Origin: Bradyrhizobium sp. CB1717
Lineage (GTDB): Bacteria > Pseudomonadota > Alphaproteobacteria > Rhizobiales > Xanthobacteraceae
Length of the DNA: 64,000 nt
Direction of reading: 5' to 3'
Assembly (NCBI RefSeq): GCF_029714325.1
Contig: NZ_CP121666.1
Location: forward strand, 7,223,001 to 7,287,000
Made by a program: the position numbers and the translations under genes. Every line of letters begins with the position of its first letter. The stretch's first letter is position 1. Below the pieces are notes generated by a model, which did no database searches, had not been told where the DNA came from, and was given only the letters and a program-made list of their open reading frames with translations. This document shows, one piece after another, positions 1-8,975 of this stretch.

Positions 1-1
1 G

Positions 2-256
2 GAGATCGCATCTACTCTCAAGGAGCTCGATCGAGAAGACCTCGCCAAAGTCATTGCCCTGAGATGGATCAAGCAGGAAATGGCGGATGCGGTGCAGGTC
101 GCCGAAAAAGCCGCAGCCGGCAGCGCGCTGGCTGGAGGGCTGATCACGCAGGACGGCAAGCTCAACTTCGTGATCGTCGTCGCCAGTGGCGACCATCTGA
201 AAGAGGTCACGCTCGAGCCGCCCAAGGTCGGAAAGCAAGGGTCGTCCCGGCAATAG
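2..256 (+). CDS. C-terminal fragment of an unidentified protein
   Basis: A reading frame already open at the left edge of the window ends at the TAG at 254-256, leaving 84 residues of the C-terminus. The visible part starts with a charged, helix-like stretch, then an alanine-rich segment and a short beta-like segment (NFVIVVASGDHLKEVTLEPP). I do not recognise the family and the start lies outside the window. Codon use is like that of the neighbours, so it is probably a real gene end. It stops 69 bases before the preferred start of the patatin-like gene on the same strand and could be co-transcribed with it. Confidence 0.5.
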   Translation, partial: EIASTLKELDREDLAKVIALRWIKQEMADAVQVAEKAAAGSALAGGLITQDGKLNFVIVVASGDHLKEVTLEPPKVGKQGSSRQ

Positions 257-325
257 CAGCAACAGGCAATCGCTTTCGACAAACCAGGAACGTTGGCCAC
301 TCCACAAACAAGAGCATATCAAATC

Positions 326-1498
326 ATGAACTTTCAGCCTCAGGCGCAATTCACCACCGCACAGCGGCGGCTGCCCTTCGACTGCATCGCCCTGCTCCTG
401 CAAGGCGGCGGCGCCCTCGGCGCCTATCAGGCAGGCGTCTACGAGGCGCTGGCCGAAGCCGGCGTCCATCCAGACTGGGTCGCCGGGATCTCGATCGGCG
501 CCATCAACGCCGCCATCATCGCCGGCAACCCGCCCGAAACCCGTGTTGACCGGCTCCGGGATTTCTGGACTCAGGTGACGTCGACCGGTCCTTGGGATTG
601 GTCCGGCAATTCCCTTTTTGATTGGGCCCGGAGCGACGCCACGCGCAATCTCGTCAACCAGATGAGTGCGGGCCTCGCCGCGGCCTGCGGCGCGAGTGGC
701 TTTTTCTCCGCGCGCCCGATGCTGCCCTGGCTGCAGGCTGCCGGGAGCAGCGATGCCACCAGCTTCTACGACACCGGCGCGCTCAAGAGTACGCTCGAGC
801 GTCTGGTCGATTTCGATCGCCTCAACACCGGAATGACGCGCTTCAGCGCAGGGGCGGTCAATGTCCGAACCGGAAATTTCGTCTATTTCGACACCACAAC
901 GCATACGATCCGGCCGGAGCATATCATGGCGAGCGGCGCGCTGCCGCCTGGCTTTCCGGCCGTCGAGATCGAAGGCGAGCATTACTGGGACGGCGGCCTC
1001 GTTTCGAACACACCCTTGCAGTGGGTGATCGAGTGGGGTGTCCCGCAGGACATGCTTGCCTTTCAAGTCGACCTCTGGAGCGCAGGGGGCCAGGTTCCGC
1101 GCAACATGGGCGAAGTCGCGACGCGGCAGAAGGAGGTCCAGTATTCAAGCCGTACGCGCGCAAGTACGGACCAGTTCAAGCGCGTTCATCGTCTGCAGCG
1201 CGCCCTTGCCGCTCTGTTGCGACGCCTGCCCGAAGATCTTCGCGAGCACGAGGACGTGAAACTCCTCAGCACGGCCTCGTCCGATCATGTCTACAACATC
1301 GTCCACCTGATCTATCGGGCGCGCAATCACGAGGGGCACTCCAAAGACTACGAGTTTTCCCGCCTGTCGATGCAGGACCATTGGCGCGCCGGCTATCACG
1401 ATGCGCTGCGCACGCTGCGCCATCCCGAAGTGCTCGCTCGTCCCACCAGTCCTGATGGCGTCTTCACGTTCGACCTCGAGCATGATGGCCGCGAGTAG
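326..1498 (+). CDS. Patatin-like phospholipase / lipase
   Basis: Serine acyl hydrolase of the patatin family, expected to cleave acyl esters with a Ser-Asp dyad. Visible are the glycine-rich oxyanion motif GGGALGAYQ near residues 27-35, the nucleophile elbow GISIG near 54-58 (Ser56) and the catalytic DGG motif near 222-224. The C-terminal part, with a VVLR-like basic region after residue 260, resembles the DUF3734 extension found on bacterial patatins. I chose the ATG at 326 (390 residues); a TTG at 293 in the same frame would add 11 residues. No signal peptide is seen, so it is probably cytosolic. It is followed at 32 bases by acetoacetate decarboxylase and then 3-hydroxybutyrate dehydrogenase, so the likely context is short-chain hydroxyacid, PHB or ketone-body turnover. 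The true substrate cannot be read from sequence. Confidence 0.88.
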   Translation: MNFQPQAQFTTAQRRLPFDCIALLLQGGGALGAYQAGVYEALAEAGVHPDWVAGISIGAINAAIIAGNPPETRVDRLRDFWTQVTSTGPWDWSGNSLFDWARSDATRNLVNQMSAGLAAACGASGFFSARPMLPWLQAAGSSDATSFYDTGALKSTLERLVDFDRLNTGMTRFSAGAVNVRTGNFVYFDTTTHTIRPEHIMASGALPPGFPAVEIEGEHYWDGGLVSNTPLQWVIEWGVPQDMLAFQVDLWSAGGQVPRNMGEVATRQKEVQYSSRTRASTDQFKRVHRLQRALAALLRRLPEDLREHEDVKLLSTASSDHVYNIVHLIYRARNHEGHSKDYEFSRLSMQDHWRAGYHDALRTLRHPEVLARPTSPDGVFTFDLEHDGRE

Positions 1499-1530
1499 AC
1501 CGATCGCCAGTGTCATACGGAGAACCCAAA

Positions 1531-2322
1531 ATGCGCGAGAATGACGTCCTCAGGCGGGCTTTTGCCATGCCCCTGACCAGCCCGGCCTATTCGCCGGGGC
1601 CCTATCGCTTTGTCGACCGCGAGTATCTGATCATCACCTATCGCACCGATCCCGCGAAGCTGCGCGCCATCGTGCCCGAACCGCTGGAATTCGACGAGCG
1701 CGAAGCTCTCGTCAAATATGAGTTCATTCGGATGCCGGACTCCAACGGGTTTGGCGACTACACGGAAAGCGGCCAGGTCATCCCCGTCTCTTTCCGCGGG
1801 CGCAAGGGCGGCTACACGCATTGCATGTTTCTCAATGACGAGGGGCCCATTGCGGGTGGACGCGAGCTCTGGGGCTTTCCGAAGAAGCTCGCGCAGCCGA
1901 CCTTACGAACCGAGATCGATACCCTGATCGGAACGCTGGACTACGGCCCGCTGCGGGTCGCAACGGGAACGATGGGCTATAAGCATCGCGAGGTCGAACT
2001 GGCGCATGTCAACGCCGCTCTCAACGAGCCGAATTTCCTGCTCAAGATCATTCCTCACGTCGACGGCAGTCCGCGCATTTGCGAACTGGTCGAATACCAC
2101 CTCGAGGACATCGTGCTGAAGGGGGCCTGGACCGGCCCAGCGGCTCTGGCATTGACGCCCCACGCTCTGGCACCCGTTGCCGAGCTTCCGGTTCTGGAGA
2201 TCGTTTCCGCCGTTCACATCCGTGCAGACCTCACGCTCGGTCTCGGCAAAGTGGTCCACGACTATCTGCAGCAACCTATTCGACGCTCGCTCCGGGCCAA
2301 CGAGAGAGCGCTGGTCTTCTGA
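1531..2322 (+). CDS. adc: Acetoacetate decarboxylase
   Basis: A 263-residue protein of the acetoacetate decarboxylase family, which converts acetoacetate to acetone and CO2 through a lysine Schiff base. The signature [10 protein letters not shown] lies near residues 110-119. By family knowledge the first lysine (K118) forms the Schiff base and the second (K119) lowers its pKa. The start is the ATG at 1531, preceded by a GGAG-type site near 1519; an in-frame GTG at 1510 is less likely. It sits between the patatin-like gene and a 3-hydroxybutyrate dehydrogenase on the same strand, so it would receive acetoacetate from that dehydrogenase. Some family members act on other oxo acids, so acetoacetate is the best but not the only candidate substrate. 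Confidence 0.9.
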   Translation: MRENDVLRRAFAMPLTSPAYSPGPYRFVDREYLIITYRTDPAKLRAIVPEPLEFDEREALVKYEFIRMPDSNGFGDYTESGQVIPVSFRGRKGGYTHCMFLNDEGPIAGGRELWGFPKKLAQPTLRTEIDTLIGTLDYGPLRVATGTMGYKHREVELAHVNAALNEPNFLLKIIPHVDGSPRICELVEYHLEDIVLKGAWTGPAALALTPHALAPVAELPVLEIVSAVHIRADLTLGLGKVVHDYLQQPIRRSLRANERALVF

Positions 2323-2406
2323 GCCCAGTGCTGCCCCCGCCGGAAGATGTTCCGGCTAGCAATGTTTCGGTTCTTTCCTTGCGAGACACAGACGAAGGTA
2401 AGCGAG

Positions 2407-3195
2407 ATGGGAATTCTGAAGGGTAAAACGGCCGTTGTGACCGGCTCGACCAGCGGCATAGGCCTTGCGTGTGCCCGTGCGTTCGCCGGCGCCGGCGCCA
2501 ATATCGTGCTCAACGGGATGGGTGCGCCGGCCGAGGTTGAAAGGGAGCGCGCCGCGATCGAGCGCGACTTCGCCGTCAAGGCGATCTATTCACCCGCGGA
2601 CATGGCGTGTCCGAGCGAGATTTCCGAGTTCATTGCACTCGCGGAGAAAACTTTCGGCAGTGTGGATGTCCTCGTCAATAACGCCGGCATCCAGCATGTC
2701 TCTCCGATCGAGGAGTTTCCGATCGAGAAGTGGGACGCGGTCATCGCGATCAACCTGTCGGCCGCATTTCACGCAATCCGCGCAGCCGTGCCAGGCATGA
2801 AGAGGCGCGGTTGGGGCCGCATCATCACCACAGCCTCGGCGCATTCGCTTGTCGCTTCACCCTTCAAATCGGCCTATGTCGCGGCCAAGCACGGCATCGC
2901 CGGCCTCACCAAGACGGTGGCGCTGGAACTCGCCAGATCGAAGATCACCTGCAACTGCATCAGCCCCGGTTACGTCTGGACGCCGCTCGTAGAGAAGCAG
3001 ATCCCGAACACGATGGAGGCCCGTCGGATGAGGAGAGATGAGGTGATTAGCGATGTCCTGCTCGCTGCGCAGCCCACCAAAGAATTCGTTACGGTCGAGC
3101 AGGTTGCCTCGCTCGCAATGTTCCTGTGCAGCGACGACGCCGCGCAGATCACCGGCGCCAATCTGCCGGTCGATGGGGGCTGGACCGCGGCGTAA
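2407..3195 (+). CDS. bdhA: 3-hydroxybutyrate dehydrogenase (SDR family)
   Basis: Classical short-chain dehydrogenase of 262 residues, expected to interconvert (R)-3-hydroxybutyrate and acetoacetate with NAD. The Rossmann motif TGSTSGIG is at residues 12-19, NNAG at 91-94, and the catalytic Ser144, Tyr157 and Lys161 are all in place. The C-terminal segment EFVTVEQVASLAMFLCSDDA followed by a DGGWTAA ending is characteristic of bacterial 3-hydroxybutyrate dehydrogenases. The start is the ATG at 2407 (MGILKGKTAVVTG); an upstream in-frame ATG at 2347 would add an unlikely 20-residue extension. Following acetoacetate decarboxylase on the same strand, it would supply that enzyme's substrate from PHB-derived monomers. 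Other SDR substrates cannot be excluded. Confidence 0.88.
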   Translation: MGILKGKTAVVTGSTSGIGLACARAFAGAGANIVLNGMGAPAEVERERAAIERDFAVKAIYSPADMACPSEISEFIALAEKTFGSVDVLVNNAGIQHVSPIEEFPIEKWDAVIAINLSAAFHAIRAAVPGMKRRGWGRIITTASAHSLVASPFKSAYVAAKHGIAGLTKTVALELARSKITCNCISPGYVWTPLVEKQIPNTMEARRMRRDEVISDVLLAAQPTKEFVTVEQVASLAMFLCSDDAAQITGANLPVDGGWTAA

Positions 3196-3350
3196 GGCGA
3201 CCGAGCAATCTGGCTCTGCGCCGAGTGCGCCAGCAATCGCCGGTTTTGGCGTTCGGACACTCCCATATCGGCCGCCCTCGCCCAGACGAAAGAGCTAGGA
3301 ACGAAGTGAGCACCAAGTAACTTAAAACCGCCGTCGTGCTGGGGGCTTTG

Positions 3351-3542
3351 ATGAGCGCGTCCCAGGCGGACCGCTTTAGGAATGAAGCGGAAGAATGCCG
3401 CAAGTTGGCCAATAAGGCACTCCACGCACAGGACAGAGCAGCTTGGTTCCGGCTTGCAGACGATTGGCTCAAGTGGCCGAGGAAGCCGATAAGAGACAAT
3501 CCCGCTTCTCAAGTTGAGACAACTTCGAATAAACTTCTTTAG
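3351..3542 (+). CDS. Small hypothetical protein, possibly frameshifted at the 3' end
   Basis: A 63-residue reading frame starting MSASQADRFRNEAEECRKLA. It resembles a small family, common in Bradyrhizobium, whose members read roughly AD-FR-EAEECR-LA ... DW--LAEDWLKLAEEA. The match holds as far as ADDWLK near 3472 and then breaks into an unrelated basic tail. Reading the other frame from about 3473 gives VAEEADKRQSRFSS and a stop at 3515-3517, which is the family-like ending. A single-base loss near 3471-3475 would explain this. Function is unknown. It lies downstream of bdhA and its stop overlaps the end of the convergent aldolase gene. Confidence 0.4.
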   Translation: MSASQADRFRNEAEECRKLANKALHAQDRAAWFRLADDWLKWPRKPIRDNPASQVETTSNKLL

Positions 3543-4240
3543 CGGCCGAGCATCTTCATCACGCCAGCCAGTCCGACGCGTAGGAACGGATCGGAATGGA
3601 TGTAGAAGTATCGCACGCCGTGCTCGAGCCAGGACGGCAACTCGCCCGACGTCACGAGCGTGCCGGCGATCTTGCGGGCCGCGCAGATCTTCTTGACAGC
3701 AAAGCCGACCCGCTCCGTGACGGCCTGCGGCCGCGGCTGGCCGAACGCCGGAGCCGGCGGATAGCCCATGTTCTGGGACAGGTCGCCGGGACCGATGAAG
3801 AACACGTCGATCCCTTCTACCGCGAGTAGCTGATCAATGTTGTCGATCGCCTGCGGCGTCTCGATCATGGCGATGATCAGCCGCTTCTCATGGTCGGCGG
3901 GGCACGCGTAGCGGACGGCATCGACGATGGCGCGGGCCTGCTCGGCAGTTTCGACCATCGGCACCATCAGGCCGTCGGCGCCGGCATTGAGATAGCGGAT
4001 CAGGAGCGGCCGCTCGTGTGAGTGCGGCCGGACAATGGCCGCACCACCTGCCCCGCGAATCGCCTGCGCGGTTCCGCGCACGTCCTCAAAGCTCCAGGTG
4101 CCGTGCTCGCAATCGACGAAGATCGCGTCCGCGCCAAGCTCCACCAGACGGACCGCCAGCCCCGATGAGGAGTGGTGCGGCGTTAGCATGCTGATCGCCT
4201 CGCCCTTCGCGAGGCGCTCGCGCAGTTTGGCTCCGTTCAT
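3539..4240 (-). CDS. HpcH/HpaI family aldolase/citrate lyase-type protein
   Basis: A 233-residue class II pyruvate-dependent aldolase, expected to cleave 4-hydroxy-2-oxo acids to pyruvate (or glyoxylate-type acceptors) and an aldehyde using a divalent metal. Family features visible are FVDCEHGTW near residues 41-49, the substrate-arginine region IVRPHSH, the MVPMVETAEQA strand, the metal-ligand glutamate in MIETPQA and the metal-ligand aspartate in IGPGDLSQNMG. It is the last gene of a minus-strand run of hydantoinase A, hydantoinase B and SDR, with only 15 bases separating it from the SDR. It therefore probably acts late in the same catabolic route. The exact hydroxy-oxo acid is not predictable. 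Confidence 0.82.
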   Translation of the reverse strand: MNGAKLRERLAKGEAISMLTPHHSSSGLAVRLVELGADAIFVDCEHGTWSFEDVRGTAQAIRGAGGAAIVRPHSHERPLLIRYLNAGADGLMVPMVETAEQARAIVDAVRYACPADHEKRLIIAMIETPQAIDNIDQLLAVEGIDVFFIGPGDLSQNMGYPPAPAFGQPRPQAVTERVGFAVKKICAARKIAGTLVTSGELPSWLEHGVRYFYIHSDPFLRVGLAGVMKMLGR

Positions 4241-4255
4241 GGGAAATCCTCTTCT

Positions 4256-5059
4256 TTAGCTCTTCGGCTTGTCCTTGAGGCCTTCGGGCGCACCGACCCA
4301 GCGGGCGGTCTCGATGTCCGCGGACGTGTCGCGCATGAAGGTCGGGCAGATGTGAAGCTCGGGGATCATGGCGCCCTGTTGCAGGCTGGCGCAGAGCAGC
4401 ACCGCGCGCGCGACATCGTGCGGATTGAGCATCACGGCCCGTTCACTCTCCAACGGAGGGCGCGCGCGATTATCCATGATGGGCGTGTCGGTCTCGCCCG
4501 GCAGGATCGTCGTCGCTCGAATGCCCTGGTTGCGATAGGTGTTGTGCAGGAAGGTCATGAAATTCTTCGCGCCGGCTTTCGCTGCGCCATAGGCAGCGCC
4601 GCCAAGCAGGTTCGGGTTGACGACCGCAAGCGAGGACACGGTGATGATCGTGCCTTCCTTTTTGGCGATCATGTCCTCCAGCACGGCCTGGGTGAGATTG
4701 AACACCGCGGTGAGATTGACGTTTACCGTAGCGGTCCACTCGGCCTCGCTGAGGAAGCGGGCATTGAGCACCTTGCTGGCGCTGCCGGCATTGTTGACGA
4801 GGATGTCGATCGCCCCGACGTCTCGCTTGGCCCAGGCCACCGTCTCCAGAATCGACTCGCGCGAGGCGACGTCCAGCACATGGGCGACGGCCTTGCCGCC
4901 CGCTTGCTCGATCACCGAGACGACATCCCGCAGCGGCTCGATCCGGCGTCCGGTCAGGACGACCGTTGCGCCTTCGTTGGCGATCAGGATCGCGGTCTCG
5001 CGCCCGATCCCCGTTCCGGCACCGGTGACGAGTGCTATCTTTCCATCGAGCAGACCCAT
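4256..5059 (-). CDS. SDR family oxidoreductase
   Basis: Short-chain dehydrogenase of 267 residues. It has the cofactor motif TGAGTGIG at residues 12-19, NNAG near 90, a serine in VSSLAVV and the catalytic YGAAK. The segment TGRR after the second beta strand carries arginines where NADP-preferring SDRs often do, so NADPH use is plausible. It sits 7 bases downstream of hydantoinase subunit B and 15 bases upstream of an HpcH/HpaI aldolase, in a single minus-strand operon. It probably oxidises or reduces a hydroxy/oxo intermediate of the ring-opened substrate. The substrate itself cannot be deduced from the sequence. Confidence 0.82.
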   Translation of the reverse strand: MGLLDGKIALVTGAGTGIGRETAILIANEGATVVLTGRRIEPLRDVVSVIEQAGGKAVAHVLDVASRESILETVAWAKRDVGAIDILVNNAGSASKVLNARFLSEAEWTATVNVNLTAVFNLTQAVLEDMIAKKEGTIITVSSLAVVNPNLLGGAAYGAAKAGAKNFMTFLHNTYRNQGIRATTILPGETDTPIMDNRARPPLESERAVMLNPHDVARAVLLCASLQQGAMIPELHICPTFMRDTSADIETARWVGAPEGLKDKPKS

Positions 5060-5066
5060 GTTACCT

Positions 5067-6749
5067 CTATTCGGCTGCGGTCGCGGCCAGGCTTGAGCGC
5101 TGATAGCCGTAAATCTGCCTCGCGGCCGCCGGCGTAATCAAGCCTTCCGCTAGGTCGCGTTCGATCGATGCCGCGCTGCGCTCGGACGTCTGCCCCCATC
5201 CACCGCCACCGGGGGTCTCGACCTCGAGGCGTTCGCCGGTCTTCAGGACGACCTTGCCCTTCGGAAACTGTGGTTCGCCGTTCTTGTGCACCTTGCCGGC
5301 AGTGCCGGACTGCCCGCCGACGACGCCGAAGCACGGATGGCGCACGCGCTCGGATGCCAGATAGATGCTCATCGGATTACGCCCGAGATTGCGCAGCACG
5401 ACGCGCTGGCCAAGCCCGCCGCGCGCCTTCCCGGCACCGCCGGAATCCGCAATCAGCTCCTTGCACTCGGTGAGGACGGGGACGGCAATCTCGAACATCT
5501 CGATCGCGGTGACCTTGCAGTTGGACGGAAAGCTCAGCGTGTCGAGCCCATCGAACTCGGCACGCGCACCCTGCCCGCCATGGAAATTCTGCACCGAGCC
5601 ATACTGCGTGCCATCGTCACGCCGCCCCACGCAATTGGCGGCCCAGATCGGCGCACCGCCGCTGTCGCCCATCACCTTATCAGGCACCACGCCTTCCAAC
5701 GCCTTGAAGATCAGCGATGGAATGACATGCCCGATCAGGTTGCGCGAATTTCCCGCGGTCCATTGCTCGGGGTTGAGGATTGAGCCGAGCGGCGCTTCGT
5801 CCGTGAATGGCGTGATACAGCCCTCGTTGTTTGGCGTATCCGGATCGAGCAGGCATTTCAACGCATAGACCGAGTGGGCGTAGCGATAGTTGGTGCGGCA
5901 ATTGATCGAGTGAAGAATTTGCTCGGACGTTCCGGTGTAGTCGACGTGAATGGAATCGTCGCGGACGATCACAGAGGCCTTGAGCGTCACGTCGGTGTCG
6001 TAGCCGTCGAGCAGGACCTCGGCGCTGTAGGTCCCATTCGGCCATTGCCGGATCGCGCGCCGGGTCTGCGCTTCGGAGCGGGTGTGGATGGCGTCGGCAA
6101 GCTCGTCGATGCCGTCGAGACCATACTCGTCGAGGAACTTGACGAGTTCGCGGCCCATGACGTTGTTGGCTGCCACCATGGATTCGAGATCGCCCATCAC
6201 CTCCGTCGGAAGCCGAACGGAAGCGGCGATGATATCGAGGACATCCTGGTTGGGAACGCCGGCCTTGTGCAGCTTCACGATCGGGAAGCGAATGCCCTCC
6301 TCGAAGATGTCGCTGGCTTCGGAATGCAAGGGCGCGCCGCCGATATCGGGCAGATGCGCGATCGAGCCCGCGTAGGCCACGACCTTGCCATTCTTGAAGA
6401 TCGGCGTGATCATGGTGACGTCGGGCAGATGGCCCGTGCCGATCTCCGGATCGTTGGTGGCGAGCACGTCGCCTTCTTGCAGGGTCTCGGCCGGAAACTT
6501 GGGTAGGAAGTATTTCTGCGCGGCGACCGGCAGCGAGGTGATGAAGACCGGGATCGACCAGGTGCACTGGGCCAGCGCCCGGCCGCGGCTGTCGAGCAGT
6601 ACGGTGACATAGTCGTGGTTCTCGCGCACGATCGGCGAGAACGCGGTGCGACCGAGCACGATGTCGGCTTGGTCGGCGATGAAGATCAACCTGTTCCACA
6701 TCACCTGGAGGTTGATCGGATCATTGAAATCGGCAGCGTTCGCGGACAT
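5067..6749 (-). CDS. hyuB: Hydantoinase B/oxoprolinase family protein
   Basis: 560-residue B subunit of the ATP-dependent hydantoinase / 5-oxoprolinase / acetone carboxylase superfamily, which hydrolyses cyclic amides such as N-methylhydantoin together with HyuA. The N-terminus has the family pattern around VMWNRLIFIADQAD, SPIVRENHDY and the ATNDPEIGTGHLPDV block near residue 100. The C-terminus has the glycine-rich segment GGGGWGQ that precedes the end in this family. The length is normal (about 520-600). It lies 13 bases after hyuA and 7 bases before an SDR. The A and B subunits are separate here, unlike the fused eukaryotic oxoprolinase. Confidence 0.9.
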   Translation of the reverse strand: MSANAADFNDPINLQVMWNRLIFIADQADIVLGRTAFSPIVRENHDYVTVLLDSRGRALAQCTWSIPVFITSLPVAAQKYFLPKFPAETLQEGDVLATNDPEIGTGHLPDVTMITPIFKNGKVVAYAGSIAHLPDIGGAPLHSEASDIFEEGIRFPIVKLHKAGVPNQDVLDIIAASVRLPTEVMGDLESMVAANNVMGRELVKFLDEYGLDGIDELADAIHTRSEAQTRRAIRQWPNGTYSAEVLLDGYDTDVTLKASVIVRDDSIHVDYTGTSEQILHSINCRTNYRYAHSVYALKCLLDPDTPNNEGCITPFTDEAPLGSILNPEQWTAGNSRNLIGHVIPSLIFKALEGVVPDKVMGDSGGAPIWAANCVGRRDDGTQYGSVQNFHGGQGARAEFDGLDTLSFPSNCKVTAIEMFEIAVPVLTECKELIADSGGAGKARGGLGQRVVLRNLGRNPMSIYLASERVRHPCFGVVGGQSGTAGKVHKNGEPQFPKGKVVLKTGERLEVETPGGGGWGQTSERSAASIERDLAEGLITPAAARQIYGYQRSSLAATAAE

Positions 6750-6762
6750 GGAGGCGAGGTCC

Positions 6763-8829
6763 TTAGGCGATGTTGATCACGAGATTGCCGTTGATGTCGA
6801 CGTGAGCGGTACCGCTCGGCCCGACGACCGCGGTCGATTCCCGCTGCTCGACGATCGCGGGTCCCAGGATCTTCTCGTCGACCGGCAGCTTGTAGTGATC
6901 ATAGACCGGCGTATCGGCGAAGCCGCCGGCTTCGCTGAAATAGACCTGGCGGGTGCCCTTCCTGGCCTCGGCGGCGTGGCGTGTGTGCGGCCGCGTCACC
7001 TGATCCTTCTCGCCGCTGGAGCGCAGGCGCCACGTGATCACCTCGACCGACGAGCCCGCGACCGTGCGGCCGAACAGCTCGCGGTAGAGCTTGTAGAAAT
7101 TGGCGAGCAGCTCCTCGTGGAACTGCTTCGGCGGCAGGCTGCGATCCGGCAGAGCGACCGTGATCTCGTGGCCCTGACCGACGTGACGCATGTCGACCGT
7201 GTAGCTGTTGGTGATGGTCTTCGGTGCCACGCCGGCAGCGCGAACGACCTCAGCCCCCTGGGCCGAGAGATCGCCGAGCAGGCGATCCATCGCGGCGAAA
7301 TCCCAGTTGTCGACCTGCATCGGGAAGCTCGCGGACAAATCGACCGCGACGGGCGCGATCAAGAGACCGATCGCCGACGTGACGCCGGCGCCGGTCGGGC
7401 AGATGATGCGCTTGATGCCGAGCTTGCGCGCGATGCCATAGGCATGCACGGGACCAGCGCCGCCAAAGGCGACCATCGGCAGGCTTCGCGGATCGACACC
7501 GAGGTCGGTCGCATGCACGGCTGCCGCTTTGCTCATGGATTCGTTGACGAGATCGTGGATACCGAAGGCGCAACGCGGCACGCTGACGTCGAGCGAAGCT
7601 GAGAGCTTCGTCATCGCCGCGAGCGCAGCGTCTTTCGACACCTTGAACGAGCCGCCGACAAAGGACTCCGTGCCCATATAGCCCAGCAAGATATCGGCAT
7701 CGGTGACGGTCGGCTCGGTGCCGCCGCGCTGATAGGCGGCCGGCCCCGGCATCGCGCCCGCCGAACGCGGGCCGACGTCGAGCAGGCCGAGCGGATTCTT
7801 CGCTGCGATCGAGCCACCGCCGGCGCCGATTTCGATCATGCGGATCGACTGGATCTTCAACGGGAATCCGGAGCCCTTGCGGAAGCGGTGATAATGCGCG
7901 ACCTCGAGATCGGTGCCGACCGTCGGTTCGCCGTTCGGGATCAGGCACAGCTTTGCTGTTGTGCCACCCATGTCGAAGGACAGCACGCTGCCCTCGCCGG
8001 CGATGCGGCCGAATTCGGCTGCGGCGACGGCGCCGGCAGCGGGGCCCGATTCAATCAGCCGCACCGGCAGCTCCGCAGCCCGGCTGCTCGGCACGAGGCC
8101 GCCCGACGAGGTCATCCAGAGCACCTGCCGATTGATGCCCTTGGCGGCAAACTCGCGCTCGAGATGGGCGACGTGGCCGGACATCTGCGGCCGCGTGTAG
8201 GCGTTGACGACAGTGGTCGAGGCGCGGTCGAACTCGCGGACCTCCGGGCAGACCTCGGAGGACAACGACACGAAAATATCGGGATCCTCTTCGCGCAGCA
8301 GCGCGGCGATGCGCTGCTCATGATCTGGATATTTGTAGGCATGCAACAGGCAGACGGCGACGGACTTGATGCCTTCCTCGCGCAACCGTCCGGCGATCTC
8401 GCGGACCGTCTCCTCCTCCAGCGCGGTAACGACCTCGCCGTCGGCCGACATGCGCTCCACGGCGCCAAAGCTGTTCGCGCGCGTCACCAGCGGGTCGGGA
8501 TATTTCAAGTTCAGGTCGTAGAGATCGTAACGCCCTTCGTTACGGATGCGCAGCATATCCTGGAAGCCCGCCGTCGAAATGAAGCCGGTCTTGACGCCTT
8601 TGCGCTCCAGCACCGCATTGGTGACGACTGTGGTTGCCCCGAGCACCTGAAGCTCGTCGAGATCGACGACGTCACCGAACTCGGCGAGCAGCTCGGAGAC
8701 GCCTCGAACCACGGCTTCGGCCGGATTGGTCGGCGTGCTCAGCACCTTGTGGAGATGCAGCTCGCCCTTGTCGTCAAGCAGCGCGAAATCGGTGAAGGTT
8801 CCCCCGGTGTCGAATGCGAGCTTGGCCAT
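6763..8829 (-). CDS. hyuA: Hydantoinase A/oxoprolinase family protein (ATPase subunit)
   Basis: 688-residue A subunit of the hydantoinase/oxoprolinase family. It opens with the actin-like phosphate-binding motif FDTGGTFTDF within the first 16 residues and has the second conserved block SFDMGGTTAKL near the middle. Subunit A supplies ATP-dependent activation of the cyclic amide and acts as a heteromer with HyuB, encoded 13 bases downstream. I chose the ATG at 8829 (MAKLAFDTGG); an in-frame ATG at 8853 would add an eight-residue tail before the conserved start. It is the first gene of the operon running down to 3539. A Nac-type dyad lies at 8903-8923, 74 bases upstream of this start. Substrate candidates are hydantoins, oxoproline-like lactams or pyrimidine derivatives. 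Confidence 0.9.
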   Translation of the reverse strand: MAKLAFDTGGTFTDFALLDDKGELHLHKVLSTPTNPAEAVVRGVSELLAEFGDVVDLDELQVLGATTVVTNAVLERKGVKTGFISTAGFQDMLRIRNEGRYDLYDLNLKYPDPLVTRANSFGAVERMSADGEVVTALEEETVREIAGRLREEGIKSVAVCLLHAYKYPDHEQRIAALLREEDPDIFVSLSSEVCPEVREFDRASTTVVNAYTRPQMSGHVAHLEREFAAKGINRQVLWMTSSGGLVPSSRAAELPVRLIESGPAAGAVAAAEFGRIAGEGSVLSFDMGGTTAKLCLIPNGEPTVGTDLEVAHYHRFRKGSGFPLKIQSIRMIEIGAGGGSIAAKNPLGLLDVGPRSAGAMPGPAAYQRGGTEPTVTDADILLGYMGTESFVGGSFKVSKDAALAAMTKLSASLDVSVPRCAFGIHDLVNESMSKAAAVHATDLGVDPRSLPMVAFGGAGPVHAYGIARKLGIKRIICPTGAGVTSAIGLLIAPVAVDLSASFPMQVDNWDFAAMDRLLGDLSAQGAEVVRAAGVAPKTITNSYTVDMRHVGQGHEITVALPDRSLPPKQFHEELLANFYKLYRELFGRTVAGSSVEVITWRLRSSGEKDQVTRPHTRHAAEARKGTRQVYFSEAGGFADTPVYDHYKLPVDEKILGPAIVEQRESTAVVGPSGTAHVDINGNLVINIA

Positions 8830-8902
8830 CTGTTTCCTCGAAGCGATTATCATCGAGGGTAGGAAATGCGGTCACGACCGACCACCACAACTCCGATCTG
8901 CC

Positions 8903-8923
8903 GCCATAGGTTTTGTTTATGGC
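8903..8923. promoter_or_regulatory. LysR/Nac-type dyad upstream of hyuA
   Basis: Perfect inverted repeat GCCATA-N9-TATGGC, preceded by TCTGCC. It contains ATA-N9-TAT, the published consensus of the Nac regulator, and a T-N11-A LysR box. It lies between the LysR gene stop and the hyuA start, 74 bases upstream of the hyuA ATG. An identical arm-and-spacing arrangement occurs at 15994-16014 in front of the importer operon. Confidence 0.65.
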
Positions 8924-8975
8924 CTGACCTGTCTGGCGCTGCAGCGCCGGACACGTTTGACGGCAGCCGTGTTGC

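Noticed and set aside
64..549. Arg-rich plus-strand frame at the left edge
   Set aside because: It overlaps the patatin-like gene in another frame and has the Arg/Ala composition typical of out-of-frame reading in GC-rich DNA.
7888..8862. 324-codon plus-strand frame opposite hyuA
   Set aside because: It is antisense to hyuA, whose motifs are clear, and has no recognisable domain of its own.
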